Positions 11,130-21,669 of a DNA stretch of 64,000 nt are shown here, one piece after another; the first letter of the stretch is position 1; each line of letters begins with the position of its first letter. The notes below the pieces were generated by a model. It had not been told where the DNA came from. It did not search any database and worked only from the letters and a program-made list of their open reading frames with translations. The stretch comes from Hirsutella rhossiliensis. Lineage: Eukaryota > Ascomycota > Sordariomycetes > Hypocreales > Ophiocordycipitaceae. The DNA lies in assembly GCF_020360975.1 (NCBI RefSeq), contig NW_025408669.1, forward strand, positions 1,612,001 through 1,676,000, read 5' to 3'. Both the position numbers and the translations under genes were made by a program.

Positions 11130-12270
11130 TGGGGCGTCAGCAGAAGAGGACGAGACGCCGTTGCAGCCAGGGCCACTGACTGTTGGCGAGCCATGGCTTG
11201 TGCGAGTGTCGAGGCGTCGTCGATTGGATTCTGGGCAACGATGGGGATGGACGAGGGGGATGGACGATGGGGTGATGCAGGAAGCGAGCTACAGGAGGGG
11301 CACAGCCGTGGGGCAAATGCGTGCTTTATAGGGCCTATTTGGGGCCAGTGCGGGGTGGGCCTTGAGAGCGAGGCCGGCCGCCCACTGGAGGGCAACTTGG
11401 TAGGTGATGCTTGAAGCGCGGGGAACGAGTCAAACGGTGGGAGGGAGCAGAGGGAAGCAGAGGGAAGCAGAGGCATCCTGCCTGCCTCGACTAGAGTTCC
11501 GCCTGCGTGCCTTCCCGTGGATTCTCGACATCTCACCGAACAGCTACTCCGTAATACCTTCCACCGTATAGTTACATGGGCTCCGGAAAGCGGCCCGGAC
11601 TTTGGCCGACCCCGGCCGGAGTCGATACTGTAAGTTACTGTATCGACTAAGTTGGCAATCGGCCTCCCGCGACAGACAAGTCCACCACCAGCATACATTT
11701 TACCGCGCGGCCCCCTTTGTCCCGGCATGAATTTCTCATTACGGCTCTCACGCTCATCATGCTGGATAAGCTCAAAGTCAAAAGAACCGAATGTGTACGA
11801 CTCTACCTGGGTACACGCACAAGCATCATGAGATGCCAGTTGCAACAGCCCAGACCTGGATCCAAAGCCAAACTCTAGACTCCCTGTTACCCGCAATCCC
11901 TCGGCGGCAGTTGACCAACTCATCCAATTCATATCACACCCCGAAAGTTGGGGGAAAGTACAATGGCGACAATGCTGGCCTAGTCTGCTGGTGCGACGGC
12001 AAGAGTCGTTACCCCGGCCGCTTGCTGATACCAACAGTCGCCTGAGTTTCAAACAGCCGTCGTTATGGCCGTCGGTTACATCCTCCCCGCCCTCTTATAT
12101 CGGCCAATGCCATTCATCACAAGGGCTCTGTCTTCATTTCTTCTCCGACTTGCCGTCTTCCCCCTTCCCTGTCCCTTGCAACCGCGCGGAAAGCCTTGCA
12201 ACTGCGGAAAGCCGGCCAGCTACAGAGCCAATTCAACGCATCAGCAGCCTCATGAGCCGCCGAGACAGCC
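11130..12270. other. Divergent promoter region between LYS9 and the Zn2Cys6 regulator
   Basis: 1.1 kb between divergent starts. It contains a TATAAA for the minus strand (11325-11330), a TGACTC core on the minus strand (11427-11432) and a TACTCCGTA 9-mer (11545-11553). Open frames that cross it are extensions of the first LYS9 exon and carry no recognisable domain. Confidence 0.6.
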
Positions 12271-13761
12271 ATGGTCCACCAATCCCAACGGCCATGGTCC
12301 TGTGACCGATGCCACGCCCTCAAGGAACGCTGCCGCTGGACGCCAGGCTCCTTCCACTGCGAACGCTGCTCCCGCCTCGGCCACCTCTGCCAGCGCGTCC
12401 GCCCCCTGCGGAAGCCCGGCCGCCCGTCCCGAGATTCCCTGCGTCTCCGAGCCGGCGCCGGCCCTCTGTCCAACAAGAAGTCGTCCAACGGCCGCGCCGG
12501 CCAACCACCATCAATACCGTCACCCGTGGCTCTCTACTCGCACCGGAGTTCCAGCAGCGCCTCGCCCACGGACCGCCTCGCCACCGTCGCCCAGACCAGG
12601 GCCCCGCTGGTCCGCAATGTCAGCGTCAATGGCGACCTGTCGGGCCTTGACCTGCGCCTGCTGGACCGCATCCTCTTCCGTGACGATTTTCTCGAGCAGT
12701 TCGTCGTCGGCCCCAGCTTCTGCGAGTCGCACCGCAAACTCCTTGTCTCCCGTCTCCTTTCCTGCAAGCCCGCCCTCCAGGACTCCTACCTGGCCTTCGG
12801 CCTGTTGTGGAGCCACGAGCCCAGCTTGCTGCCCGACGGTCGTCAGCTCAACGACAGCTTTAAGCGCGCCTCGTCGGCCCTCTCCACCCTGCGCTCCTTC
12901 CAGGTCCGCGACGCCCACGACGTCTCCGTGTGCCTCGTCCTGGGCCTCACCATCCTCAGCTTCGCCACGAAACTCGGCGCCACCGACGCCCGCACCATCT
13001 GCAACCAAACCCTCAGCCTCGTCAAGCCCATCTACAAGTCGAAGCCCTGCCCCGACCCGGCCGACTATGGCTTCATATACTGCCTTGTCTTGACCGACAT
13101 CGCCGAGTGCCTGCTCCTGACGAAGCTGCCGACCCTGCGACTCGAGTTGCCCCCGGGCACAGACTACGTCGATCGTCACGTCGGCCCCCTCGCAACCCTG
13201 CTCCCTCACCTGCACGACATCTGCGAGCTGAGCAGCGCCATGCTGCACGGCAGCGCCCCCGGTGCCCCGGCCTGTGACGTGGCCGAGGCCCTCGACGCCC
13301 TCGAGCTGGCCATTCACGCTTGGCGGCCCCCCATGCCCAAAGGGCTCGCCGCGCGCTTCTCCGCCGCCGAGGTCGCCCACATGGTCTGCCAAGCCCAGAC
13401 CATGCGCGCCGCGGCCATGCTCATTCTTCACCGGCTGCGGCATCCGTTCGGATCCCAACTTGAATCCGCCCGCGCGCTTTCCTCCACCATCCTCACTCAG
13501 CTCGACCTGACCGTCCGGGCCACGGGCAAGGTCCCGCGGTGCGTCGACCTGCCCCTCATCATCGCCTGTCTCGAGCTCGAGGATGAGGCCGTGAGGGCGC
13601 GCTGGCTGCGCAGCATGTCGCCCATCGGCGCCTACTCGTCGCCCTTCCACGAGCGAATAAAACGCATGCTCACAACCGTCTGGGCGGGACGTCGTCACTT
13701 CTCCGCCATGTACTGGTACCACTTAGGCAGCTTCACCTCGCTGATACCCGACCCCCGGTAG
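12271..13761 (+). CDS. Zn2Cys6 fungal transcription factor
   Basis: Intronless frame of 496 aa. The DNA-binding binuclear zinc cluster is at the extreme N-terminus: C11, C14, C21, C30, C33 and C40 in the spacing CX2CX6CX8CX2CX6C, with basic residues between. A short Arg/Lys/Pro-rich linker follows. The rest (about 110-496) is helical and Leu/Ala-rich with no clear full fungal_trans signature, similar to C-terminal halves of many pathway-specific regulators. It is convergent with the FAD monooxygenase gene 417 bp away, and a small-molecule kinase lies beyond that, so it may be the local regulator of a small cluster; that is inference. The target and ligand are unknown. Start chosen at MVHQSQRPWSC because the zinc cluster follows directly. 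Confidence 0.9.
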   Translation: MVHQSQRPWSCDRCHALKERCRWTPGSFHCERCSRLGHLCQRVRPLRKPGRPSRDSLRLRAGAGPLSNKKSSNGRAGQPPSIPSPVALYSHRSSSSASPTDRLATVAQTRAPLVRNVSVNGDLSGLDLRLLDRILFRDDFLEQFVVGPSFCESHRKLLVSRLLSCKPALQDSYLAFGLLWSHEPSLLPDGRQLNDSFKRASSALSTLRSFQVRDAHDVSVCLVLGLTILSFATKLGATDARTICNQTLSLVKPIYKSKPCPDPADYGFIYCLVLTDIAECLLLTKLPTLRLELPPGTDYVDRHVGPLATLLPHLHDICELSSAMLHGSAPGAPACDVAEALDALELAIHAWRPPMPKGLAARFSAAEVAHMVCQAQTMRAAAMLILHRLRHPFGSQLESARALSSTILTQLDLTVRATGKVPRCVDLPLIIACLELEDEAVRARWLRSMSPIGAYSSPFHERIKRMLTTVWAGRRHFSAMYWYHLGSFTSLIPDPR

Positions 13762-14178
13762 AACTTTCCACGGTTCTCGAGAGACAAGCAGATGCGCCGC
13801 GGATGTGGCGACGGGGGCCCTGCTGTCTGCCGTGCAAACCCGTTCCTTGTACACCAAAAATGATGGCGCTTTCTGCCTCCAGTACCCACAAGCAAAAAAG
13901 ACCCATGCACAAGCGACAGCTGAAGCCGTCTCGACACTGTGTCTTGACGTTGGACAGAAAAACACATATCTGAACCCCCAGCCTGTACGGGATTCGCACT
14001 CTCTCGCCCGATCCAGGCGACAAGGAGGAACCACAAGAGACGGGTGCCACCAGCGAGTGCCAAGGGCTGGCCAGGGTGGAGCGGGCTCACACAGGTCACA
14101 CGCTGTGGACAAAGTGGTTTTCAGACGGGGGAGTGAAAGACGGAATGAAATCACGCCTACGCCTTTCCATGAAAGTAG
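13762..14178. other. Convergent 3' region between the regulator and the monooxygenase
   Basis: 417 bp between converging stops; nothing coding seen. It should contain both 3' untranslated regions. Confidence 0.5.
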
Positions 14179-15657
14179 TCAAATAGCGCGAGGGGCCTCG
14201 CCACAAGGCAAGCCGTCAAAGTCCGCAGCCGCAAGTATTTCAAGCATCACGCCGCGCGCATCTTGCACCTGCTGCTGCACGTCAATGTCCCACAGCCAGC
14301 GAAACCGCTGTCGCCATTCCTGAGTGAGCTTGGCGCCGTCGTCGCCCACGCCCTCGCGGCACAGGCACAGCAGCTCCGCGTTTTCTTTGCTGGTCGACGC
14401 GGCGCGCTGGGCTCGTGGCAGACGCACTGCATCGTAGGCGCGCAGGGCGGCCTCGGCGTGGGCCGGGGTCGTGACGGACGGGTCCGACAGGAGCTCGGTC
14501 AGGACGTGCGCGTCCTCGATGGCCTGGCCGGCCCCGACACCCTGATGCGGAGTCGAGGCGTGCGCGGCGTCTCCCATGATGGCCACCCGGGACTTGCAGA
14601 CAGTGGAGACGTGGTCGAGCTCGAAGATGGCCCATTGCGACGTGTCGGGCATGTACTGCGGAGTGACACGGGAAGCGATTAGATTCGATCGACCACGCCA
14701 CCACAGACCGGTATGGGTCGCGGCGAAGGAGCATAACCATGACAAGGATAGAGGAATGCACAGAGAGGGGAGCGCGGAGGAGGTCAAAAAAGAAGCGTCA
14801 CGGACCTTGATCAGGGCGTTGACGAGAGGCCCCATGTGGGCAAAGTCACGCTCCATGACGGCCCTGCTGACAGGACGGATCCAGGCGTCGTCGTCCTTCC
14901 AGGTTTTGCCGTACGTGTAGAGGCCGGTATTGACCTTCTGGGCCCGCATGACGGGATAGGTGAGAGCATAGGCGCCCTTGCCGATGTACAGAGTTGCAAC
15001 TCGGGCGCGACGCTCCCCCACGGCCCGGATAGCCGTCTGCATGTCGAGGACAGCCCGGTAGGCGTACATGCCGCTGTAGCGCGGGCGGCAGCGCAGCGCC
15101 TCGTCATGCGGCAGCACCGCCGGCCTGACGCAGGAGTGTATGCCGTCGCAGCCGACGACGATGTCTGCCGTGACCGAGGAGCCGTCCTGGAACAACAAGC
15201 GGGGACCGGCACCGGGCGTCTCTTCGACAGTGCGCAGGCGCTTTCCCAGGCGGACCGATTCGGGCGGCAGGAGACTGATGAGAGCGTCAAGTAGGTCGGT
15301 GCGACGTAGCGTTGTCTGGCCCGTTGGCGGGGACTCAAGATCCAGGAGCACCTCGCCGGCCCGGGTGCCCGAGGCCCAGACGAACTCGAACCACGTTTGG
15401 CGGAAACGCTCGAAACCGGGGCTGTCGGCGTGCGTCGTTACGAGTGAGTCGAAGGCCTCGCGGATCCGGGCGTCGATGAGCGGCAAGATTCGTTGCGCCG
15501 CCGGGCCGATGGATAGACCCAGCCCCGTCTCACCCAGGGCCGCCGCCGCCTCGTAGACCTGGACCTGGACGCCGCGTCGGAGCAGCCCGACTGCCAGCGT
15601 GAGGCCGCCGATACCCCCGCCCACGATGGCAACTTTGAACTGCTTGGCGCCGCTCAT
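14179..15657 (-). CDS. FAD-dependent aromatic-type monooxygenase (salicylate hydroxylase-like)
   Basis: Two exons on -, 15657-14806 and 14655-14179, with a 150-bp intron (GTCCGTG...CGCAG); 442 aa. Group A flavoprotein hydroxylases add one oxygen atom to an aromatic or related substrate using NAD(P)H. The FAD-binding Rossmann motif is VGGGIGG (residues 12-18), ending in an acidic VYEA. The second FAD/NADPH motif is VVGCDGIHSCVR. The third is IMGDAAHASTPHQGVGAGQAIED. The intron length is a multiple of three and has no stop, so an unspliced frame reads through; I splice it because joining gives IKYMPDTSQWAIFE, which matches the usual block before the GD motif, while the intron translation is foreign and hydrophobic. 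The kinase gene lies upstream on the same strand. Substrate cannot be told from sequence; it may belong to a small catabolic or secondary-metabolite pathway. Confidence 0.9.
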   Translation of the reverse strand: MSGAKQFKVAIVGGGIGGLTLAVGLLRRGVQVQVYEAAAALGETGLGLSIGPAAQRILPLIDARIREAFDSLVTTHADSPGFERFRQTWFEFVWASGTRAGEVLLDLESPPTGQTTLRRTDLLDALISLLPPESVRLGKRLRTVEETPGAGPRLLFQDGSSVTADIVVGCDGIHSCVRPAVLPHDEALRCRPRYSGMYAYRAVLDMQTAIRAVGERRARVATLYIGKGAYALTYPVMRAQKVNTGLYTYGKTWKDDDAWIRPVSRAVMERDFAHMGPLVNALIKVRDASFLTSSALPSLCIPLSLSWLCSFAATHTGLWWRGRSNLIASRVTPQYMPDTSQWAIFELDHVSTVCKSRVAIMGDAAHASTPHQGVGAGQAIEDAHVLTELLSDPSVTTPAHAEAALRAYDAVRLPRAQRAASTSKENAELLCLCREGVGDDGAKLTQEWRQRFRWLWDIDVQQQVQDARGVMLEILAAADFDGLPCGEAPRAI

Positions 15658-16154
15658 TGAGCCGTCAAGCGTCGGTTGCCGAGGAGGAAGGACAACACAG
15701 GGCAGGCGAAGATAGAAAAGGGAGAGTTCGCGCTGATTGCTGCCTCGATTCGGTCTGCGAGAGAGGAACGACAGGACAGGACGAAGACGCCGAGGTTATT
15801 CGCCTCGCCTCGGGACTCTAGTCGCCGCGAGCGACCCCCTCTGCCAAATGTTGGTTGGGGGCCGCCTCGGCTCCAAGCATCAAGACCCCTGCAACATCGG
15901 AAAGAGGTTGCACCGACATTATCGCTCAAGCTGTCGATCCTACTACTCAAAAAGGTTGCGCCCATATTTCGGAAACTCAGATAACTCGTCTTCGGGTGCG
16001 TCGTACTTACAGCTAAGCTCGATGCATGGGTGCTGCTTTTGCGAATTGGCGACAGAAAACTGTACGTGGCCAGGAGAGAAGCAGCAGACGGCACCTCAAC
16101 CGAGAGTCACACAGGACTGGTGGACTGAGAGAGACGCAACATCCCTAGGCAGTA
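15658..16154. other. Promoter region of the monooxygenase gene
   Basis: 497 bp between two same-strand genes; it should hold the 3' end of the kinase transcript and the monooxygenase promoter. No further coding signal seen. Confidence 0.5.
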
Positions 16155-17396
16155 TCACGCCGCGCCGTCGGCAGTGCCCTTCGCCTGCCGCTCAAGCCAA
16201 TCGCGCCAACCCTGGTCCCTGAGGATGCATCTGACTCGAGCCTGAAGCCAGTCCGTATTTCCCCAGAATCCCCAGGACGCCTGGAACCGACACCAGTCGA
16301 CGAGGGCCGTCTCCCAGTGGCGAGAAAACTCATCCCAGCCATAGTCCGGCGTCGTCTTTCCCGGTTGAGGGTCTAGGAGGAGAGCCCGGTACTGATCTAG
16401 CAAGACCTTCTCGCCCTGACCCATCGGCAGCTCGGCCGGGATGACATGCACGTCGGTAAGCATGTCGAGGGGAACAGAGCAGGTCAAAAGCTTGGCAAGA
16501 TCGCAGACGCCCAAGCCAACCCCGGCGTACTGGAAGTCAAAAAAGGCGACGCGGTCACCCGAGTCAGTGGAGAAAAGATTCTCAGACTTGACGTCCCCAT
16601 GGATGCATGTTTCAAACGGCCGGCCGCTGGGGGTGAGAAAGTCGGCGGCCAACTCGGCCACGGACGATAACAAGCCCGGGGCAGGACGACAAAAGGCGAC
16701 GGACCATTCCGACTCGTCGTCGGCGGCAAGAGCAGCGTATTCCTTGCGCCGGGTGGCGAGATACGTGTACCCTCCGTTGAGCCACAAGCCCTTACCTTGG
16801 GCACGACGGCCGAGTTGCCGCCGCCTCGCCTCCTCGAGCGGCGGCAGGACAAATTGGTCGAGGTCTCGCGGCAGCCAGCCCCAGGAGCTGCTATGGAAGC
16901 GGCTCAGCCACTCAAGAGCAGCTTTCACCTGGCGCGGAGTGAGAAAGCACCTCTTGTGGCCGGCGACGGGGAATTGAGGTCGTAAGTCGGTCAAGAGGGT
17001 AGCCGTGAGGTCCTGAATGCCGTCGGCAACAGCTCTGTCGCGCGAGGACCGCGTCGAGGCCAGACAGCGCGCGACGGCAACGTCGTTCCTGAGATGGGGC
17101 GCCAACTCGTCATACAAGTATTGCTCGACCTCGTAGCTGAGCATCTTGCGCAGGTGTCCCTCGTCGCCAGGCCGGACCGACGGGGGGCAGATGAGCTTGA
17201 GGACAAGGCGGAGCGGAGAAGAGGCTGAGGTGCCGGCTTGTATTGTGTCTGGTGGTGTGGTCGGCCGTGCCTCGATGGCGCAAATGTGGCCGTAACCTGC
17301 CCACAGAGTCTGGAGCTCGGTGCAGGAGACGAGGTCGAGGTTGAGCCAAGAGAGCATGAGCTGGGCCACGCGTTGGGGGTCCAGCAAGGTGGCCAT
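16155..17396 (-). CDS. EcKL/APH-type small-molecule kinase (choline kinase-like fold)
   Basis: Intronless, 413 aa. The catalytic loop is CIHGDVKSENLF and the metal-binding segment is VAFFDFQYAG, in the second half of the protein; DFQ in place of a plain DFD/DFE fits the ecdysteroid-kinase-like (EcKL, DUF1679) branch of the aminoglycoside phosphotransferase superfamily. An N-lobe with RLVLKLICPP and a following acidic helix fits the ATP-binding Lys and its partner Glu. Such enzymes phosphorylate hydroxyl groups of small molecules; fungal members are mostly uncharacterised. It sits upstream of and on the same strand as the FAD monooxygenase, with a Zn2Cys6 regulator beyond, so a joint pathway (oxidise, then phosphorylate) is possible but inferred. 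It is divergent from the EF-hand-like gene with 577 bp between starts. Confidence 0.78.
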   Translation of the reverse strand: MATLLDPQRVAQLMLSWLNLDLVSCTELQTLWAGYGHICAIEARPTTPPDTIQAGTSASSPLRLVLKLICPPSVRPGDEGHLRKMLSYEVEQYLYDELAPHLRNDVAVARCLASTRSSRDRAVADGIQDLTATLLTDLRPQFPVAGHKRCFLTPRQVKAALEWLSRFHSSSWGWLPRDLDQFVLPPLEEARRRQLGRRAQGKGLWLNGGYTYLATRRKEYAALAADDESEWSVAFCRPAPGLLSSVAELAADFLTPSGRPFETCIHGDVKSENLFSTDSGDRVAFFDFQYAGVGLGVCDLAKLLTCSVPLDMLTDVHVIPAELPMGQGEKVLLDQYRALLLDPQPGKTTPDYGWDEFSRHWETALVDWCRFQASWGFWGNTDWLQARVRCILRDQGWRDWLERQAKGTADGAA

Positions 17397-17973
17397 GGAG
17401 AACTTGCAGGTGGAGAAGTAGCCGGATCAGAAGAAAGCGAGATGATGAAACCAGAGGTCCCGGCTCAAGCCTTGCGTTTGTGGATGGCGCTGTTGCGTGG
17501 GGAACGCGAAGAAGTTGAAGCGCTCGAAGCTTGAACCCAGTGCGAGCACAGTAGTAATTGCGGCAGCATTGGCTAGCGATCACTCGGCTGGGCATGCCTG
17601 CATACAGCGAAATCGATACACTCACGGCCGTCAGGTGCTGTCTATCATAATTCGTATTCTGTTCAAACGAGGGACCCTTTGTGCCTCAATGACTGTGGGT
17701 TTGTCCCAGTGAAGTGCGCGCTATATTAATTAATTACAAGCGTCGGCCAGAGGCATACAGTGCGCTTTGTTTGTACCTTGGCACCGTACACGAGCTCCGG
17801 CTCTTTATCCATCCAATGACGAGGGAGCATCTTGCTCTTCCGAGACGCACCTCGCAACCCACACGAGGTGACATCAATCACCAGATCCATTCTTTCCCAT
17901 GAACATCTCGATCCTCTCTCTCCCGCTCTCTTTGTCGCAGCGCGCGCGCATCGGTCTGGCAGCTGTTGCGCTC
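17397..17973. other. Divergent promoter between the kinase and the EF-hand-like gene
   Basis: 577 bp between divergent start codons. It contains an AT-rich patch (ATATTAATTAATTACAAG near 17731-17748). No coding sequence seen. Confidence 0.5.
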
Positions 17974-18675
17974 ATGGTGCGTACGCGCTCCGCTCCACTC
18001 CCCGCACCGACGCAGTCAAAAGCAGAACCAGGCTGACCGTCGAGTAATAGCCCCCGAAGCGCAAACCGGCCGGTGGCGGCGCACCGAAAGCGCGGCAGTC
18101 CAAGCTCGCCAAGGAGCACAATGTCTCGGCGCAGGAGGAGGGTGAAATTGAAGAGGCCTGGAGCCTCTTTTCCGAGCCCATGGACGGCGAGAAGAAGGGC
18201 GTCATGCCCATCGACGACGTCAAGTCGGCCCTCATGTGGGTGCAACCCGCCCTGAACCTCGAGCTCTCACTTTGGAAGTGGGACGCTAATCAGAGACAGA
18301 GCCCTCGGGATCCCGCCGTCGTCGCCCTCGGAGCTCTCCGACTTTGTCTCCATCCTCGACCCGTCGTCGGACGGATACGCCACCTACGAGCCCTTCTTCG
18401 CCATCTGCGCGCTCAAGTTCCACGCGCGCAGCGACGGCGATGCCGCCTCGCACCGGGCGCAAGTGGACGAGGCCTTTCGGCTCTTCACCAATGGCGCCGA
18501 GGGCCCCATTTCGCTCGCGCACCTCCGTCGCGTGGCCGCCGTGCTCAAAGAGAGTGTCGACGAGGAGATGCTCAAGGACATGATTCTCGAGGCAAACGGC
18601 GGGGCTGGCGTTGCGAGAGGCGTGGCCATGGACGAGTTTGACGAGGTGATGAGGACCGCCGGCGTATGGCGGTAG
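17974..18675 (+). CDS. EF-hand (calmodulin-superfamily) protein with degenerate calcium loops
   Basis: Three coding exons: 17974-17976 (ATG only), 18051-18235 and 18300-18675; introns of 74 and 64 bp, the second with a CTAAT branch site; 187 aa. The single-codon first exon is chosen because the downstream exon opens in frame at PPKRKPAGG with no Met of its own and GTGCGT follows the ATG. After a basic N-terminus, four helix-loop-helix units can be read (EEAWSLF, ELSDFVSILDPSSDGYATYEPF, VDEAFRLF and LHRRV/LKDMILEA regions). The clearest loop, DPSSDGYATYEP, has Pro at position 12 in place of Glu, and the other loops are poorer, so calcium binding is doubtful. The pattern fits a myosin light chain or calmodulin-like adaptor; partner unknown. 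Confidence 0.72.
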
Positions 18676-19372
18676 GCTCGAAAGCGGAGAGGGGTTGAAA
18701 TATCCACGAGGAGAAGCATGCCGGTGTTGGTTTCCCCTTTCTTCCCATTTGGCTGGTCATTGGATTGGAGTCAAAATAGCATGGCGTTGGAGGAGATGTC
18801 CTGGGTTCAGGTGTTCAGGGTACGCCCACAGCCACAGCAAGGTTTGGCATTCAGGCAGGGAGTCTCGTGTGAATGCTCTTCAAGTCAGCGCCGTAGAACG
18901 CAGAATAGCCCGTTCGGGGCGTGTGAGCAAGAGCCACCAATTCCGAATAGGAGTCATGCCGTCGTGAGTCTGACGAGTCGGCCGGTGACTCCTCTCAAAG
19001 CCACAAACCGAGGCCGAAACTCGGGTGAATATGCTTCTTGTTCGTATAGAACCACGCCTTTCCTTTTTCATCGCCTGCTGCCATAGCACGAGGCAAAGCA
19101 AGACCGCCGTGTTCAGCATTTGCCCCAGGCACCCATCACACCTGGGGAGCCGGCACCTGGAAGCCAGCCGCCTAAGCCTTAGAAAACCACCCCACTAAAA
19201 TCGCTCTCACAACCTCAAGCTGAGCCTTTGCCACACAACCACCAACCCAAACTTACCGTGACCGCGCCACTCACTCCATCTCATGGTCTGCCTTGCTGCT
19301 GCTTCAACTTCGTTACTGTGCTTCTAAACATGAGACAGCCCCAGCGGCTTCTGCGCCAGGCGAACGCAAGAC
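18676..19372. other. Intergenic region upstream of the RBR ligase gene
   Basis: About 700 bp between two same-strand genes; no exon supported. The last 150 bp are C-rich and lead to the ATG at 19373. Confidence 0.5.
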
Positions 19373-21669
19373 ATGGACTCCGCTCCGGATGACGATGACG
19401 CGCGCGCCGTCGAGCTCGAGACCCTCATGGCCATCTGGCCCGAGATACGGCACCCGCTCGACGCCGACGGACCGGAGCATGGCGACTCGGCGCCTTCCAG
19501 ATTCACCTTTGAGCTCGAGCTGCCCGTCCGCCCCGCGCAGCCCGTGACGGTCCTGTTCCCTGCGGCTTCGCCATCTCAGCACGAGGTCTCGGGCGCGTCG
19601 GGCTCGGCACCGCCAGACCCTGTCGACTCGCTCCTCGTATCGCACTTGCCCTCCCTCTCGCTACGCGTCACTCTCCCAGACGGCTACCCGGAGACGCACC
19701 CGCTACAGGCCACCATTTCCACCACTCCCCAGTGGCTTTCGCGCGACACTCTGGCCAGCCTCGAGGATCAAGGGGCCCGGCTCTGGCGGGAGGCCGGACG
19801 CGACCTCGTCGCCTACGCCTACATTGACCACGTCCAGAGAACCGCCGATGACGTCTTTGGTGTCGTCTCACCCGAGGGCACGCTCGAGGTCAACCCGGCG
19901 CACAAGCTGGCCGTGCTCGACTACGACATCAAAGCCAAGAGAGCGGCGTTTGAAAAGGGATCCTTTGAATGCGGCGTATGCCTCGGTGAGTCATGCCGGG
20001 CTTCGACGGGCTGCCGCGCCACTACCCTCAGTTCCGTCGCTCTCGGGCTAACTGGCCCGCCTCGCCAGACCCGAAAAAGGGACCTTCATGCCACCAGATG
20101 GTCGACTGCGGACACATCTTCTGCCTTGGGTGTCTGCGGGACTTTTATGGCGATGCCATCGATCAGGGCAACATATCCTCGGTGCGGTGCCTGACGCCAA
20201 ACTGCGCCAAGGAGCGCGCCGCTGCGGCTCTCGCCTCCAACAGCGGCCCGTCGCGCCAGGGCCGCAAGCCAAAGACCTTCATCAGCCCCAGCGAGCTGCT
20301 GCAGATTGGGCTCTCCGGGGACGTGGTCAAGCGTTACGTCACGCTCAAGTACAAGACGGAGCTCGAGTCAGACAAGGACACCATCTACTGCCCGCGGCAG
20401 TGGTGCAACGGGGCCGCGCGCTCCAAGAAGCACAGGAAGCCCGAGGGCCTCGAGTTCGCCGAGACATCAGACGGCGAGTCCGAGCAGGGGGCGGATGGAG
20501 ATGAAGGAGACGAACCCGACGAGGAGGCTGCGGATGAGGGCAGAGCGGTGGAGACGAGCAGGAAAAAGGAGCAGGTCAAGGCCGCCAAGTTCAACCCGGC
20601 CGACCTCTTGTGCGTGTGCGAGGACTGCGGCTTCGCCTTTTGCGCGCGCTGCCTCCAGACGTGGCACGGCGAGTTTGTGCGCTGCGCCCCGCGGCGCAAC
20701 AAGGACGAGCTCACCGAGGAGGAAAAGGCGTCGCTCGAGTACCTGCAGCTGCACACCAGCCCCTGCCCGACGTGCAGCGCCCCGGCGCAGAAGACGCACG
20801 GGTGCAACCACATGATATGCTCGCGGTGCGATACACACTTTTGCTACCTGTGCTCGGCGTGGCTCGACCCAGCGAACCCCTACCAGCACTACAACCAGCA
20901 GGCCGACGGCAAGGTCACCTCGTGCTACATGCGCCTGTGGGAGCTCGAGGGCGGCGACGGCGACGACGTCGGCCTCGGCTTCCACGGCGGCGGCGGCTTG
21001 GACCTGCAGGCTGATGACGGCGCGGTGGATGCGCTCTTTGACCTGGACGAAGAGTCGGGTGACAGCGAGTCGGAGAGTGAAGACGAGGACGCGCAGCAGC
21101 AAGAGCAGCAGCAGCAACAGCGACAGAGGCTACCGGTCGGTCGCGCTGGCGAGCCCGTCGCCGTGGCCCGGGAAGCGCCCCTGGTCCTCCGCCTCCTGGA
21201 CAACCAGCAACCCCGTGGAGGAGGCCGACGTGGCGGCCGGGCCGGGCACCCCCCTGAACCCGCCCATCATCACCACCATCCAGGCGGCAGGGGAGCGGGC
21301 AGGGGAGGAAACAGGGGAAGAGCACCAGGTCCTGCCGCCGGCGCCAGGGGTCGCGGCCAGAACCCACGGCCTCAGCGAGGCGCACCCCCGAGAGCAATGG
21401 ACGCTCGTGGGCGCGGGCAAGGACGCGGCGGCGGCGCCAGAGCAGCAGCAGCAGCAGCAGCCAGGGGCGCGCGGGGCAGGCGAGGACGCGGCGGCGGCGT
21501 GGAACAGCAGCAGCAGCAGCAAGCCCCCCCGGCGGCGGCGGCGGCGTGGGACGACGCGTTCGGGCTCGATGCGGCGGCGGCGGCGTGGGTGCGGCACTTT
21601 GTGCAAATGGCCCTCATCGACGCCGAGGACGAGGGAGACTCGGAGTCGGACGACGGGGTGCGGCCATGA
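19373..21669 (+). CDS. ITT1: RWD-RBR E3 ubiquitin ligase (RNF14/ITT1 type)
   Basis: Two exons, 19373-19985 and 20069-21669, with an 83-bp intron joining G|AC inside the first RING; 737 aa. RBR ligases take ubiquitin from an E2 onto a RING2 cysteine and then to the substrate. An N-terminal RWD domain (about 10-165, with LPDGYPETHPL) is followed by RING1 (C200, C203, C212, C218, H220, C223, C226, C245, C250), an IBR region split by a long acidic insert (CPRQWC ... CVCEDCGFAFCARC), and RING2 CPTCSAPAQKTHGCNHMIC, in which C450 is the expected catalytic cysteine. RWD plus RBR is the RNF14/Itt1 arrangement, linked in yeast to translation termination and in animals to stalled ribosomes. After about residue 520 the protein becomes acidic, then Gln- and Gly/Arg-rich, and ends with AWVRHFVQMALIDAEDE, a family-like tail. 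Confidence 0.9.

Noticed and set aside
12520..13722. 400-aa minus-strand open frame
   Set aside because: Antisense shadow of the Zn2Cys6 regulator; no domain.
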